Shown: positions 16,172 to 26,179, numbered from the stretch's first letter. The stretch: DNA of 45,166 nucleotides from Clostridiales bacterium (GCA_021203365.1 JAJQBI010000032.1:1-45166); one strand, 5' to 3'. Notes: a model not told the origin generated them from the letters alone. Program-made: numbers and translations.

Positions 16172-18568
16172 ATGAAGTACAGAAACATCGTAAGCTGTCA
16201 GTTTTCCACAAAAGCCGTCAGGGGAATGCATTTCCACCAGGATCCTGAAATCATCTATGTGCTGGACGGCACCCTGGAGGTAGATTACGAGGACAGCAGT
16301 CATTTTCTCAGAACCGACGACTTCATGCTGATCAACTCCAATGTGCGCCATGAGTATCACTCTGACGGGGATGTGCTGCTTGGCAGCGTATTCATTGACC
16401 ACGCCATGCTCACCGAGATTTTCGGAGGAGAAGAGCTTTGCTTCTGGTGCAACTCTGCAGAGGAAAAATCCGCCGGCTATGACAAGATGCGCTATTACAT
16501 CCGCCTGATCTTCAATTATTATCAGACCACAGAGGGACAGGGAATCGCCCTGAAAAACAGCATCTTTTATCAGCTGATCTACCTGATCACCACGGACTTT
16601 ATCGTCAAAAAGGGAATGCTTCATTACGATTCCGCCCAGTGGAACAAAGACGCGCGGATGAATGAAATCATGAACTTTATCATGACAAACTACAGCGAGC
16701 CCATCACCTTAAAGGAGCTCTCTGAACGTCTCTACCTCTCCAACACCTATCTCTCCAAGTACATCAAACAGAATTTCGGAATGAGCTTTCTGAAGCTTCT
16801 CAATAACATCCGCCTGGAGCACGCGGTCAGCGACCTGTTATACACAGATAAGACCGTGCTGAAGATCGCCATGGAGAACGGCTTTTCCAACCAGGCCGGT
16901 TTTAACCACGCCTTTAAGGAAAGCTACCATACCACACCGGCGGAATACCGCCAGCAGATGCAGGGAAAACGAAGCCAGACCGGCCATGGGGAAACAGACA
17001 AAAATGTAATGGATCGGGCGGAACAGTACCTGATTTCCAACTTTGTGGAGCCGCCGGATGTGGAAGACTCCACGGTCATGACCGTGGATGTGGACGCGGA
17101 TCACCGGGAAATCCTGGAGCGGCGCTGGTGCCGCCTGATCAACATCGGCAGAGCCTCCGACCTGATGCGCTTTGACGTACGGGAACAGGTGCGGATGCTG
17201 AAGGAAAATCTGCATTTTGAGTACGTGCGTTTCTGGGGAATCCTCTCCAGGGATATGATGGTGGAGCTGAAGGAACACAACACCCGGTATAATTTCAAAG
17301 CCATCGATCAGGTTTTCGATTTCCTCGTGGGACTTTCCCTGAAGCCCCATGTGGAGCTTGGCTTTAAAGACAACGAGATTTTCGGGAAAATCGATCCGGA
17401 AATGCTGAAAAAAACCCGGAGCAACCCCATGGATGTCATGCGGAAAAACGGGGCCTTTCTGGAAGAGGTCATCAAACATCTGACACGCCGCTACGGGGTC
17501 CGCGAAGTGGAAACCTGGCATTTTGAGATGGAAAAGAATTCCGTGGTCCAGGAGGAGATCCCCATTGAGACCTACCTGGACGCCTTCGATGTGGTGGCCG
17601 GCATCCTGCGGACCTATGTGCCCCGCGTCCGGCTCGGCGGGGCCGGATTCTGTCTGAATTATATGGGAAAGGAATTTCCCCTGATCCTGAAAAAATGGAA
17701 GAAGCACCGACAGCAGCCGGACTTTATCTCCATTTACTCCTATCCCTATATCTTTGACCGGGATCTTCTGGACGCAGGACGAAGCGACTATTCCCCGGAC
17801 GTGGATTACCTGGCCCGGCAGATTCAGGAGGCCAGGCAGATCATGGAGGCACAGGGCTTCGGTGATAAGGAATTATATGTGACGGAATGGAGCTCTACCC
17901 TGTCAAACCGAAACTGCCTGAACGACAGCTGCTTCAAAAGCGCCTACATCCTGCGCAATCTGATCCAGAATTACGACCGGGCGGACGCCATCGCCTACTG
18001 GTCCGCCACGGACATCCTTGCGGAAAGCATCGAGTCTCAGACCCTCCTTTTCGGGGGATGCGGACTGATTTCCAGGGACGGCATACGAAAGCCGGCGTAT
18101 TTCGCCTATGAATATATGGATTATCTCGGAAAATATATGCTGAAAAGGAACCAGAACGCACTGATCTCCGGAAATGAAAGCGGGGTATTCTTTATCTGCT
18201 GTCATAACTTCAAGGCTTTTAACTTCCGCTACTACACCCAGGATGAAAGCAAAATTGAGGTGGAAAACCAGCGCCGTCTCTTTGAGGACAACGAAAGCAT
18301 GCAGATGACCTTCCGCTTCCATCACGTAAACAACGGGGAATATGTGATAAAGATCTTTTCCGTAAACCAGGAAAACGGAAACGTTCAGCAGGAGTGGAAA
18401 AGGCTGGATTATTTCAGCGAACTGGCCATTCCGGAGATTGAATACCTCAAAACCCTCTGTCAGCCAAGGCTCACCATACACAGCGCCAAAGCAGAGGATC
18501 ATACCCTGGTGGTGGAGACAAGACTTGAAGCCCAGGAAATCCAGGGGATCGTAATCGCGGAAATGTAG
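16172..18568 (+). CDS. AraC regulator fused to a GH39-like domain with a missing acid/base residue
   Basis: A 798-residue fusion. Residues 1-145 are a cupin sugar-sensing fold (GMHFHQDPEIIYVLDGTLEV). Residues 160-262 are the AraC helix-turn-helix (PITLKELSERLYLSNTYLSK, IAMENGFSNQAGFNHAFKE). From about 300 to 680 there is a GH39 beta-xylosidase-like barrel, then a beta-rich tail. The nucleophile is kept in VTEWSS (E572), but the acid/base motif, normally WYFEVWNEP, reads WHFEMEKNS (449-457), with N456 where the glutamate should be. The barrel is therefore probably a ligand-binding sensor and not an enzyme (inference). AraC-GH39 fusions are known in Firmicutes. AAGGAG precedes the start. Confidence 0.85.
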   Translation: MKYRNIVSCQFSTKAVRGMHFHQDPEIIYVLDGTLEVDYEDSSHFLRTDDFMLINSNVRHEYHSDGDVLLGSVFIDHAMLTEIFGGEELCFWCNSAEEKSAGYDKMRYYIRLIFNYYQTTEGQGIALKNSIFYQLIYLITTDFIVKKGMLHYDSAQWNKDARMNEIMNFIMTNYSEPITLKELSERLYLSNTYLSKYIKQNFGMSFLKLLNNIRLEHAVSDLLYTDKTVLKIAMENGFSNQAGFNHAFKESYHTTPAEYRQQMQGKRSQTGHGETDKNVMDRAEQYLISNFVEPPDVEDSTVMTVDVDADHREILERRWCRLINIGRASDLMRFDVREQVRMLKENLHFEYVRFWGILSRDMMVELKEHNTRYNFKAIDQVFDFLVGLSLKPHVELGFKDNEIFGKIDPEMLKKTRSNPMDVMRKNGAFLEEVIKHLTRRYGVREVETWHFEMEKNSVVQEEIPIETYLDAFDVVAGILRTYVPRVRLGGAGFCLNYMGKEFPLILKKWKKHRQQPDFISIYSYPYIFDRDLLDAGRSDYSPDVDYLARQIQEARQIMEAQGFGDKELYVTEWSSTLSNRNCLNDSCFKSAYILRNLIQNYDRADAIAYWSATDILAESIESQTLLFGGCGLISRDGIRKPAYFAYEYMDYLGKYMLKRNQNALISGNESGVFFICCHNFKAFNFRYYTQDESKIEVENQRRLFEDNESMQMTFRFHHVNNGEYVIKIFSVNQENGNVQQEWKRLDYFSELAIPEIEYLKTLCQPRLTIHSAKAEDHTLVVETRLEAQEIQGIVIAEM

Positions 18569-18636
18569 TATTCTCACCGGAGACAGATGTTTTATCTCTG
18601 TTCATCATATACCGATGCCTGAACAAGACTTACAAA

Positions 18637-18671
18637 ACAGAAGGAGCAGACAAAATGTCTGCTCCTTCTGT
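18637..18671. terminator. bidirectional terminator between convergent genes
   Basis: ACAGAAGGAGCAGACA (18637-18652) and its exact complement (18656-18671) form a perfect 16-bp stem with a three-base loop between the AraC-GH39 gene and the leftward esterase gene. A TTTTG tract follows on the minus strand, so it mainly ends the esterase transcript. Confidence 0.75.
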
Positions 18672-18721
18672 GCGAACTGAATATTGATATATTATTTATT
18701 CAGACATTGTGCAGTGGCTGA

Positions 18722-20371
18722 TCATTCCGCGTCAGACACTGTTGCTTCATAGGGCTGCCAGTCAATTTCCGTGGATAATATATAGGGCATGACAGAATTA
18801 TCAATATCGGAAGTCCACCAGGTTCCAGAACAGTCCATCACCGTGTGGCCGACTCCGTTTACGTTGATTGCTTCCACATACTGGTCTTCATCGCTGAAAG
18901 AAGTTTTAAATACAATGTAATAAAACAGACCTTCATCATCTGTATAGACAGTCAAAGTTGTCGTGGTGCCCGCGGGAACGCCGGGTGCGTCTTCCAGAAC
19001 CGCAACTCTTGTATATTTGTCCGGAATGATAGAATAATCTTCGTCACTTCCGTAGGCTGCGGAATACTGATCGGAAAACTCAACTTCATACTCAGCCAGG
19101 GACTGATCCATCAGCCACAGTTTGATAGACTGATCATTGGCAGCCGGGTAAGAGCTGTTATGCAGCTTGCCTTCCGGATACATATAGGTTGTAATTCCGG
19201 TAATCGGGTCGGTCACATACTCAGAATCAGCCATTGCAGCCCACACGGTCCGGTCGCCCAGCAGAGCATTAAACTGTTCTGCGGTATACGGATGCCAGAA
19301 GATATCAGACTGTGGAGTCATCCCGTAGTTCACCAGTTTCTGGTAAGTAGTCGCATATCGAATCGGCGTTGAAGTGGTATCTCCGATACTCTGCACAAGC
19401 ATGACTTTGGTTCCAGATTCCGCCAGCTGCTGCATCTCACTGTCAGAGAAGGGAGAATCTGCATCTTCCTCTATAGTTTCTTCCAGCGTTGTGCCTTCAT
19501 AGGAAGCGCCTCCGTCAAAGATTATGATTGCGGCGTTATAGCCTGAATAACGGCTGACAAAATTCATCGTAAAAATTGATCCTGCGGATTCTCCCGTCAT
19601 ATAGATTCTGTCCGCGTCCACTTTTCCCTCGGAAACCATATTGTCTACGATCTCCTTAATTGCTGCGCAAAGGTCATCTGTACTCCCCTCATTTCTCTGT
19701 GGATAAAGAACATAACAGGGAAGCATTTCCTGTGCCTCTTCTTTTGCAAAGGACACGGCAAAATTTGCGCCATAGAGATCTCCGGTGGTGGAAATTCCGC
19801 TTCCGCCGGAATTAAAGATTACAATTGGCATATCCTCCGTGGCGTTTTCCGGTGTATAAAGGTAGCAGTCCAGGGTAGCGTCCCCGTAGGTATAAGTAAA
19901 TTCCTCAAAGGACTCTACAACCGGATCGCTGTATTCCAACTCCGTTGTGGCATCCAGATCCAGTAAATCGTTGATACAATCCATGGACCAGTATCCGTCA
20001 CGGCTGAAGCTGCTGCCCGGATAGAAGGGAGAAATCTCTACGGTTAGAGTTTTATCCGTAAAAGAAACATCTAAGGCAGCAGAATCAAAATACTCGTGTG
20101 TTTCCATTCCGTCGTATACACAATCTTTTGTCTCAAAGTCATCCACAGTCAGACTCAGCAGATCCTCAGTGGAATCCAAATAATAGGTGAAGGAATAGAT
20201 GGCTTTTCCATATGGATCAGACTCACAGTTGGCTACAATTTTTTCAATCCGTCCGGATGCTTCAGAGGCTGTCGCCGCGTCGCTTTCCGCATAGGCCGCG
20301 GTGGGAGCGAAAAGCAGGGCAGAGAGAGCTGCGGCTGACAGGCTGAATGTGAACAGTCTTTTTGATTTCAT
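18722..20371 (-). CDS. secreted alpha/beta-hydrolase esterase
   Basis: A 549-residue exported protein: signal peptide MKSKRLFTFSLSAAALSALL...AYA-ES, an acidic beta-rich N-terminal region (residues 30-170), then an alpha/beta-hydrolase domain. The nucleophile elbow is GESAGS with S262, and FNSGGSG near 186-192 is likely the oxyanion loop. A candidate catalytic His is in GKLHNSSYPA. It probably removes acyl groups from a carbohydrate or small ester outside the cell; the substrate is unknown. The start is set by AGGAGG before ATG 20371 and by the signal peptide. It lies directly downstream of the YesM/YesN pair, with only a -10 box (20415-20420) in its leader, which suits activation by that pair. 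Confidence 0.82.
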   Translation of the reverse strand: MKSKRLFTFSLSAAALSALLFAPTAAYAESDAATASEASGRIEKIVANCESDPYGKAIYSFTYYLDSTEDLLSLTVDDFETKDCVYDGMETHEYFDSAALDVSFTDKTLTVEISPFYPGSSFSRDGYWSMDCINDLLDLDATTELEYSDPVVESFEEFTYTYGDATLDCYLYTPENATEDMPIVIFNSGGSGISTTGDLYGANFAVSFAKEEAQEMLPCYVLYPQRNEGSTDDLCAAIKEIVDNMVSEGKVDADRIYMTGESAGSIFTMNFVSRYSGYNAAIIIFDGGASYEGTTLEETIEEDADSPFSDSEMQQLAESGTKVMLVQSIGDTTSTPIRYATTYQKLVNYGMTPQSDIFWHPYTAEQFNALLGDRTVWAAMADSEYVTDPITGITTYMYPEGKLHNSSYPAANDQSIKLWLMDQSLAEYEVEFSDQYSAAYGSDEDYSIIPDKYTRVAVLEDAPGVPAGTTTTLTVYTDDEGLFYYIVFKTSFSDEDQYVEAINVNGVGHTVMDCSGTWWTSDIDNSVMPYILSTEIDWQPYEATVSDAE

Positions 20372-20414
20372 ATAAACCTCCTCTTTTGAAAAATGGTTTT
20401 CCTGTAATGAGGTT

Positions 20415-20420
20415 ATTATA
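20415..20420 (-). promoter_or_regulatory. -10 box of the secreted esterase gene
   Basis: TATAAT on the minus strand lies 44 bases before the esterase start. The sequence 17 bases further upstream (GCAAAA) is a poor -35 box, which suggests dependence on an activator such as the neighbouring AraC-type response regulator. Confidence 0.5.
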
Positions 20421-20483
20421 AAAGAATAAAAAAGCTTTTGCTTTTCAAAAACAGACTGTAAATTACAAATGGACGACTTTTTA

Positions 20484-21740
20484 TTATAAAAATCTCTTAT
20501 TTTTATAATCGATCGGAGTATATCCAAACTCTTTGTGAAAAGAGCTGGAAAAATGGGAAGGAGTGGTAAAACCAGTGGAAACCGCAATTTCGCTGATGGA
20601 CAATTCCGTGTTTCTGAGAAGATATCTGGCATAGTCCAGCCTTTCCTGGCGGATATATTTAACCAGAGTCATGCCTGTTTCCTTTTTAAAAATACGGTTC
20701 AGATAGTCCACATTCAGGTGGACATAGTCCGCTATGTCCGATCTTGTAATTTCCTGGGAGAGATGTCTGTGGACATAATCCGCGATATCTTCTATCAGGT
20801 GTGTATTGGAGATCCGGGCAAACTGTTCAGAGAGGATGCTGGAGCGATCCGTCAGGAACATTCCCATCTGCGGACTTTGATTTTCCAGAAAGGACAGGAA
20901 GGAACGCTGTTCCAGCAGCAGCTCTGTAAAATCACAGAAACTATTCATACAGCCAGTCAGATGAATCTGGTTCATGTGCAGCTTTCGCAGGAAGGCCTGA
21001 AACTGTTTGAACAGATAGGAAATAATTTCCGGATCTTTTTCCCCAGGGGACATCCAGCTCAGAACATAAAAATAGTTTTCCCTGGGGGAAAATAATACAT
21101 ATTTTGCGTCCAGAATGGAAAAGACAGATTCCGCCTGTTGCTCCAGCAGCAGGATAATATCCGCCGAGTTTAAGGAAGAAGGTTTTCCCTGGTAAAAAAT
21201 GATTAATACATAAGCGGTATCCCTTTCAAAGCCCAGTTCTTCCCCCGTGATTTCACTGTCCGGGGAGCTTTTCGAAAAATAATCCTTCCAGTAATTTCGG
21301 ATAACGGAAGGTTTATGCTTTTGCCATAATTCGCTGTCCTGCATGTTCAGCTGGGCCCTGTGCCGCTTCCGGTATTCTTTTACGGCTTTTTTCAGAATCT
21401 CTGTAAGATCGTCAAAAGGCACCGGTTTCAGAACATACTCCAGGACACCAAGAGAAATGCCCTCCCTGGCATAGCTGAAGTCGTCATGACAGGTGAGCAG
21501 AATAGTGACAACCGGCATGAAACTGTGCTCCTTCAGCCATCGCAGAAAATCGATTCCGGATTCCCCGGGCATCTCTATATCACAGAGGATAATATGAATC
21601 GGAAAAGTCTGTACAATCTGCCTGGCAAAAGCACTGTCATAGGCGGTATAAACATTCTCAATCGCTATCTCCCGCCAGGGGATTTTTTTCGTCAGCATCT
21701 GAACTGTAATGGGTTCATCGTCAATAATCAGAATGTTCAT
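20484..21740 (-). CDS. YesN-type response regulator with AraC DNA-binding domain
   Basis: A 418-residue regulator. The receiver domain begins MNILIIDDEP, with the phospho-acceptor D54 in ILCDIEMPG and the conserved Lys in VLKPVPF. After a 180-residue linker the last 100 residues are an AraC domain (ITRSDIADYVHLNVDYLNRIF, SISEIAVSTGFTTPSHFSSSF). Such regulators turn on sugar uptake and glycan-degradation genes. It overlaps the end of the YesM-type kinase gene by 20 bases, so both are made together. Likely targets are the adjacent secreted esterase and the divergent solute-binding protein gene. Confidence 0.92.
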   Translation of the reverse strand: MNILIIDDEPITVQMLTKKIPWREIAIENVYTAYDSAFARQIVQTFPIHIILCDIEMPGESGIDFLRWLKEHSFMPVVTILLTCHDDFSYAREGISLGVLEYVLKPVPFDDLTEILKKAVKEYRKRHRAQLNMQDSELWQKHKPSVIRNYWKDYFSKSSPDSEITGEELGFERDTAYVLIIFYQGKPSSLNSADIILLLEQQAESVFSILDAKYVLFSPRENYFYVLSWMSPGEKDPEIISYLFKQFQAFLRKLHMNQIHLTGCMNSFCDFTELLLEQRSFLSFLENQSPQMGMFLTDRSSILSEQFARISNTHLIEDIADYVHRHLSQEITRSDIADYVHLNVDYLNRIFKKETGMTLVKYIRQERLDYARYLLRNTELSISEIAVSTGFTTPSHFSSSFHKEFGYTPIDYKNKRFL

Positions 21741-23394
21741 GGGGAATAACCTCCTTTTTGGGAATCAGGATCTGGATCAGGGCACCGTGAGGCCGCTGGT
21801 TGCTGAAGGTTATGCGAAAATTACCGTTGTAAAACAGATTCAGCCTTTTTATAGTATTTGAAATGCCGATCTGTTCGCCGAAGGCCGTAGAGAGTTCCTG
21901 GGAGTTCAGATGCTCCAGAGTTTCCGGCGGAAATCCCGGCCCATCATCGGAAATCTGTATTTTAATAAAAGTGTCATCATAAACAGAGGTGGAAATATTA
22001 AAATGTATATTTCCATCTACAGATGCGTGTTTTACCGCATTTTCTGCAAAAACATGAAGAAGCAGCGGCGGAATTTTCATATCTTTAAAATCATTCTGCA
22101 ATACCAGATCCACAAAAAAACGATTGGGATATCGAAGCTGCTGGATATGCAGATAGTTTTTTATATGATCAAATTCCTCCTGGATGGAAACAGTCTGAAA
22201 GGATGATTTCAGCATATAACGGAAATATTTTACCTGTGCCATGCACAATTCCTGAATCAGGGAGTATTCTTCACCTTCTGCGAGATTATAAATAATATTC
22301 AGGCAGTTCAGGTAAAAATGAGGCTTTACCTGTTGCTGAAGAGTTTCCAGTTCCAGTCGCTGGTTAAAGATCTCCTTTTCATAAATATCCACTTTCAGGT
22401 GATTGATTTCTGCGCTCATCCGGTTAAAGGCGACTCCCATTGTACGTAATTCAACAATTTTCTGATCTTCTGGTATAAACACCGTGTAGTCTCCGCTTTC
22501 TACCTTATTCATGGCACAGGTAAGCTGATCCAGAGGATCCAGAATCATTCCCTTCAGACACTGAAACAGAATGGGAATGCACAGAAGAACCGCCAGCAAC
22601 AGAATCCATTTTGCAGACTGAATAATATTTAAATTTTTCAGGATTGTCTCATAGGGGATCAGGAGCGTAAGCCGCAGTTCTGACGTAACCGAAGAAACCG
22701 ACAGAATCATATACTCCTTTTCCATCCAGGCTTCATTCTGAAACTGATCCTCAGTCAGGCCAAGGCCTGTCAGAGAAGTAAGCGGCTGCCCCTGAGAATC
22801 TGTGAAAATCAGAACCGCATCTGAGGAAAACTGATTGTCTGTGTATAATTTCAGAGCACTGCGGAGAGAAATCCATGCACCAAGGTAACGACCGTCCTGG
22901 TAATAATATCGAAGCATATATGCATTTTCTCCCAGGGAAAGAATCAGCCAGTCTTCAGAGGTGCTTTCTGTTTGAAGAGCATAAAAATATTCTGAAACCT
23001 CCTCCTGTTCGATGGCGGAAATATCGGAGGCTGTACGGAATATATACTGACCATCGGCCGGGCAACTGTAAAAAAAAGAAAAGCGGTTTGCATACAGAAG
23101 TACATTTGTTGAAAGCTGCCGGGAAAATTCGTCCACGTCGAAATCCGGATCATCAAAATCTGTTTCCAGCATAAAGTTTGCCAGGGAACGGTTAATCTGC
23201 GTCCCCAGGGAATCCAGCTGAGCCGCATATAATGACAGCATGTTCTGATTTGTCATTTTAATTTCGGACAGCAGGGTACGTTTTGCGATTGTGGAATAAA
23301 CGCTTATTCCACAGAAAAGGACAGCAAAAACAAGCAGAAAAAAGCCAATGATATAAGATCTCAAGGTGTTTTTCTGAGAATGTAAGAACTTCAT
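21721..23394 (-). CDS. YesM-type membrane sensor histidine kinase
   Basis: A 557-residue kinase: transmembrane segment 1 at about 12-33, an extracellular sensor of 225 residues, transmembrane segment 2 at about 261-280, a HAMP linker (PLDQLTCAMNKVESGDY), then the His_kinase domain with H359 in QQQVKPHFYLNCLNIIY and a GHKL ATPase (VFAENAVKHAS, ISDDGPGFP). This class senses extracellular sugars, often through a binding protein. The divergent solute-binding protein gene next door may be that partner. It pairs with the overlapping YesN-type regulator. Confidence 0.92.
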   Translation of the reverse strand: MKFLHSQKNTLRSYIIGFFLLVFAVLFCGISVYSTIAKRTLLSEIKMTNQNMLSLYAAQLDSLGTQINRSLANFMLETDFDDPDFDVDEFSRQLSTNVLLYANRFSFFYSCPADGQYIFRTASDISAIEQEEVSEYFYALQTESTSEDWLILSLGENAYMLRYYYQDGRYLGAWISLRSALKLYTDNQFSSDAVLIFTDSQGQPLTSLTGLGLTEDQFQNEAWMEKEYMILSVSSVTSELRLTLLIPYETILKNLNIIQSAKWILLLAVLLCIPILFQCLKGMILDPLDQLTCAMNKVESGDYTVFIPEDQKIVELRTMGVAFNRMSAEINHLKVDIYEKEIFNQRLELETLQQQVKPHFYLNCLNIIYNLAEGEEYSLIQELCMAQVKYFRYMLKSSFQTVSIQEEFDHIKNYLHIQQLRYPNRFFVDLVLQNDFKDMKIPPLLLHVFAENAVKHASVDGNIHFNISTSVYDDTFIKIQISDDGPGFPPETLEHLNSQELSTAFGEQIGISNTIKRLNLFYNGNFRITFSNQRPHGALIQILIPKKEVIPHEHSDY

Positions 23395-23529
23395 CGTTCC
23401 TTTCCCCCATCATTAATATATGAAATTTTGTCTCCTGTATCCTCAAGACGTCAGGGTCAAAAGTATTTGCCCCTGATATCATCCTCAATATATCACATCG
23501 CTGTTTATTTCACAATTCTGAAAATCAGA

Positions 23530-23559
23530 TTGTCGGGTTTACTTTCCATATAGTATAAT
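23530..23559 (+). promoter_or_regulatory. promoter of the solute-binding protein gene
   Basis: TTGTCG (23530-23535), an 18-base spacer and a perfect TATAAT (23554-23559) precede the solute-binding protein gene in the 194-base divergent region shared with the kinase gene. Confidence 0.55.
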
Positions 23560-23588
23560 TATAAAAGGATAAAACGGGAGGATCAGTA

Positions 23589-25115
23589 ATGAAGCGAAAT
23601 ATTTTTGGAATTGTCCTGGCCATATTTGCATTTATAATTCTCGGAACCTGTCTGACTGGTTTGCTGTATGAAAAAACAGAAACTGATGAATCACAGATGT
23701 ATGAAGAAATTTATATGGTGCTTCCCACTTATGGATATGTATCGGAGGATATGGAACTGGTCACAGATGCAATGAATGAAATATCAATTCGGGAGTGCGG
23801 AGTAAAGGTGAATTATATTTTTGCCGATGTGACCGATATGGAGACAGTTTGTGAGCTGCGTCTGGAAGCCAGGGAAGAAATTGACCTGATGCCCTGTATG
23901 CAGGTAAAAACGTTGCTTCACTATGTTTCCCAGGGAACAATCGCCCCCCTGGATGAACTTCTGGAGGATGAAGGAAAGGATATCCTGGCGGTTTATCCGG
24001 ATAAGGAATGGGAGCCTCTGCGCCTGAATGGGGAAATTTATGCGGTTTCTCCCATGCAGGAAATCACAAATTATGAGGGATTTCTGGTAAGGGAGGATAT
24101 ACTGGCTGCACTGCAGATAACCCTGGAAGAGATTGTGGGCGATTATAATTATGAAAAAAATGTCTCCATTGAAGCAATTGATGAAATGCTGACACCGGTC
24201 CTGGAAATGGTGGCTGCATCTTCCGAGATCCTGGAAGACGGAACTTATGTGCGGGATAAGAAGATAGTAAGCGGTGCGGCTGATTATGGCGGGGTGTTTT
24301 CCCAATGCCAGCTGATTGACTATGAAGGTTTCGGAAATACTTTTGGCGTGACAGTGAACCAGTCCGACCAGATTGTGAATTTATATGAAACAGAAGAATA
24401 TATTTCCATGGCAAAACTGGTTCAAAAATGGCAGCAGGCAGGCTATATCTATAATCTGGACGAGAAAATAACAGAGAATTCTGTAAAAGTATATCAGAAT
24501 GGGGACGCGTTGGGGGTTTTTTCAGATACGACGCCGGGGAAAGCAGAAAGTCTGACGTATTCCTCAGGATATTCTACTGCGAGCATAACTCTCACAAAAA
24601 CCTGTCTGACCAGTGAACTGCAGCTGATGGGCAACTGGGTGATCCCGGAAAACTCTTCCAAAAAGACGGCTGCCATGAAGATTCTGAATCTTATGTATTC
24701 GGATGCGGATTATGTGAATCTTTATTTGTATGGGATAGAAGGAATTCATTACACACTGAACAAGGATGAAAGTGTACATAAAATATCGGAGGATTACAAT
24801 CAGAGTATGAAATGGATGTTTGGAAACGGGTATCTGGCTTTAAAGGAAGAGGGGATCGTTGAAACACAGACTGAGGACAGTGAAAAAGAATATTCCAGAT
24901 ATTATGGCTTTGTCTATAACGGACAGGATCTGGAAGAAGAAATCAGTTCTCTTCAGAAAATACTGGACAATTATCTGCCGGATATTGAAAACGGGATTGT
25001 GGAAGACGTAGATGCATCGCTGGAGGAAATGAACCAGAAGCTGTATGCGGCCGGTCTTCAGGAAGTTATGGCGGATAAACAAAAACAACTGGATCTGTGG
25101 CTCGGGTCAGATTGA
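23589..25115 (+). CDS. extracellular solute-binding protein without a transporter
   Basis: A 508-residue exported protein with an N-terminal hydrophobic segment (residues 5-25, IFGIVLAIFAFIILGTCLTG) and a fold typical of family-1 sugar-binding proteins (ELRLEAREEIDLMPCMQ, GTIAPLDELLEDEGKDILA, LMGNWVIPENSSKKTAAMKI). The LGTC motif is near a lipobox, but Thr before Cys is unusual, so the anchor may be a plain membrane segment. No ABC permease or ATPase gene is adjacent. Divergent pairing with YesM/YesN suggests it presents a ligand to the kinase. GGGAGG precedes the ATG. The gene is more AT-rich than the genes left of 18 kb. Confidence 0.78.
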   Translation: MKRNIFGIVLAIFAFIILGTCLTGLLYEKTETDESQMYEEIYMVLPTYGYVSEDMELVTDAMNEISIRECGVKVNYIFADVTDMETVCELRLEAREEIDLMPCMQVKTLLHYVSQGTIAPLDELLEDEGKDILAVYPDKEWEPLRLNGEIYAVSPMQEITNYEGFLVREDILAALQITLEEIVGDYNYEKNVSIEAIDEMLTPVLEMVAASSEILEDGTYVRDKKIVSGAADYGGVFSQCQLIDYEGFGNTFGVTVNQSDQIVNLYETEEYISMAKLVQKWQQAGYIYNLDEKITENSVKVYQNGDALGVFSDTTPGKAESLTYSSGYSTASITLTKTCLTSELQLMGNWVIPENSSKKTAAMKILNLMYSDADYVNLYLYGIEGIHYTLNKDESVHKISEDYNQSMKWMFGNGYLALKEEGIVETQTEDSEKEYSRYYGFVYNGQDLEEEISSLQKILDNYLPDIENGIVEDVDASLEEMNQKLYAAGLQEVMADKQKQLDLWLGSD

Positions 25116-25255
25116 AAAAGTCTGCGGCAGATAAATTAAGGTCTGTACGGAGAAAGTAAAACAGAAAAAAATCGTATATAATTACTGAAAAGAAATGGTG
25201 TGCGACAGAATATGTGAAGCTTAACGGGACTTATGAAGAAAGGAAAGTGAAAACA

Positions 25256-26179
25256 ATGAAAAGAATGAAGTATCTGGGAATGTTGTTATCTGCAAGTCTT
25301 GTGCTGACTGTGCATCCGTCGGTTCTGATGGCCGCGGAAGCGACGGAAGGGGATGCTTCAGAAGAATACTCTGATATTCTGAAAGATATCCCATATGCAG
25401 ATGATGGGGAGGAAATTCATACTCTGGATCTCTTTGGAACGCAGTCTTATGAGGAAGCGACGCCGGTGATTGTAGAAATTCACGGCGGAGGGTATATTGG
25501 CGGGAGCAAAGAAATCAATACGGAGCACGCTGTTTTTTACGCGGAGCAGGGATATATAGTTGTCGCGCCGGAGTATGGAAAGGTGCCCGGGGATGGAGAC
25601 TTCAGGGATACGGTGCAGGATCTGTTTTCCTGCTATAAATGGATTGGGAATCATGCAGAAGAGTATCATTTTGATCTGGATAATATTTTTGTAAGCGGAG
25701 ACAGCGCGGGCGGATTTTATACTCTCCTGACCTGTGCTATCTGCAGTTCTGAGGAGCTGCAGGAGTATTTTGAAGTGGAGGTTCCGGATTATGAGTTTAC
25801 TGAATATGTGACAAGCTGTCCGGGAACGGATATCCTGGCTCTGACAGAAGATATGGAGTCTTATGTTTCTCAGGCAATCGGGGAGGAAATTCTGTCGAAT
25901 GATGAGCTGATGAGTCATCTTGATCTCTATTCCAACGTGGATGCGAGTTCCTTTGAGGGCGTGTATATGCTGACGACCCCGGGAGATGTGACAACCGGAA
26001 GCGAGGTAATCAAATTTGACGAGTATCTGACAGAAAATGGAGTGGAGCACACGTTCGTTTCCTATGAAGCAACGGAAAATGATCTGGTACATGTTTTTAA
26101 CATTACAAAAATGGAATACTCGGAGAGCCAGCAGGCGAACCAGGATCTGGTGGATTATATGAACAGTTTGCTTAAGTAA
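25256..26179 (+). CDS. secreted alpha/beta-hydrolase esterase of the HSL/BD-FAE type
   Basis: A 307-residue exported esterase: signal peptide ending near MAAEA, oxyanion motif HGGGYIGG (76-83) and nucleophile elbow GDSAGG with S150. The hormone-sensitive-lipase-like layout (HGGG upstream of GDSAG) is shared by bacterial acetyl and feruloyl esterases acting on small sugar esters. The start at 25256, not the in-frame ATG 42 bases upstream, fits the AAAGGA site and the signal peptide. It follows the solute-binding protein gene by 140 bases without a clear terminator and may share its transcript. Confidence 0.83.
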   Translation: MKRMKYLGMLLSASLVLTVHPSVLMAAEATEGDASEEYSDILKDIPYADDGEEIHTLDLFGTQSYEEATPVIVEIHGGGYIGGSKEINTEHAVFYAEQGYIVVAPEYGKVPGDGDFRDTVQDLFSCYKWIGNHAEEYHFDLDNIFVSGDSAGGFYTLLTCAICSSEELQEYFEVEVPDYEFTEYVTSCPGTDILALTEDMESYVSQAIGEEILSNDELMSHLDLYSNVDASSFEGVYMLTTPGDVTTGSEVIKFDEYLTENGVEHTFVSYEATENDLVHVFNITKMEYSESQQANQDLVDYMNSLLK

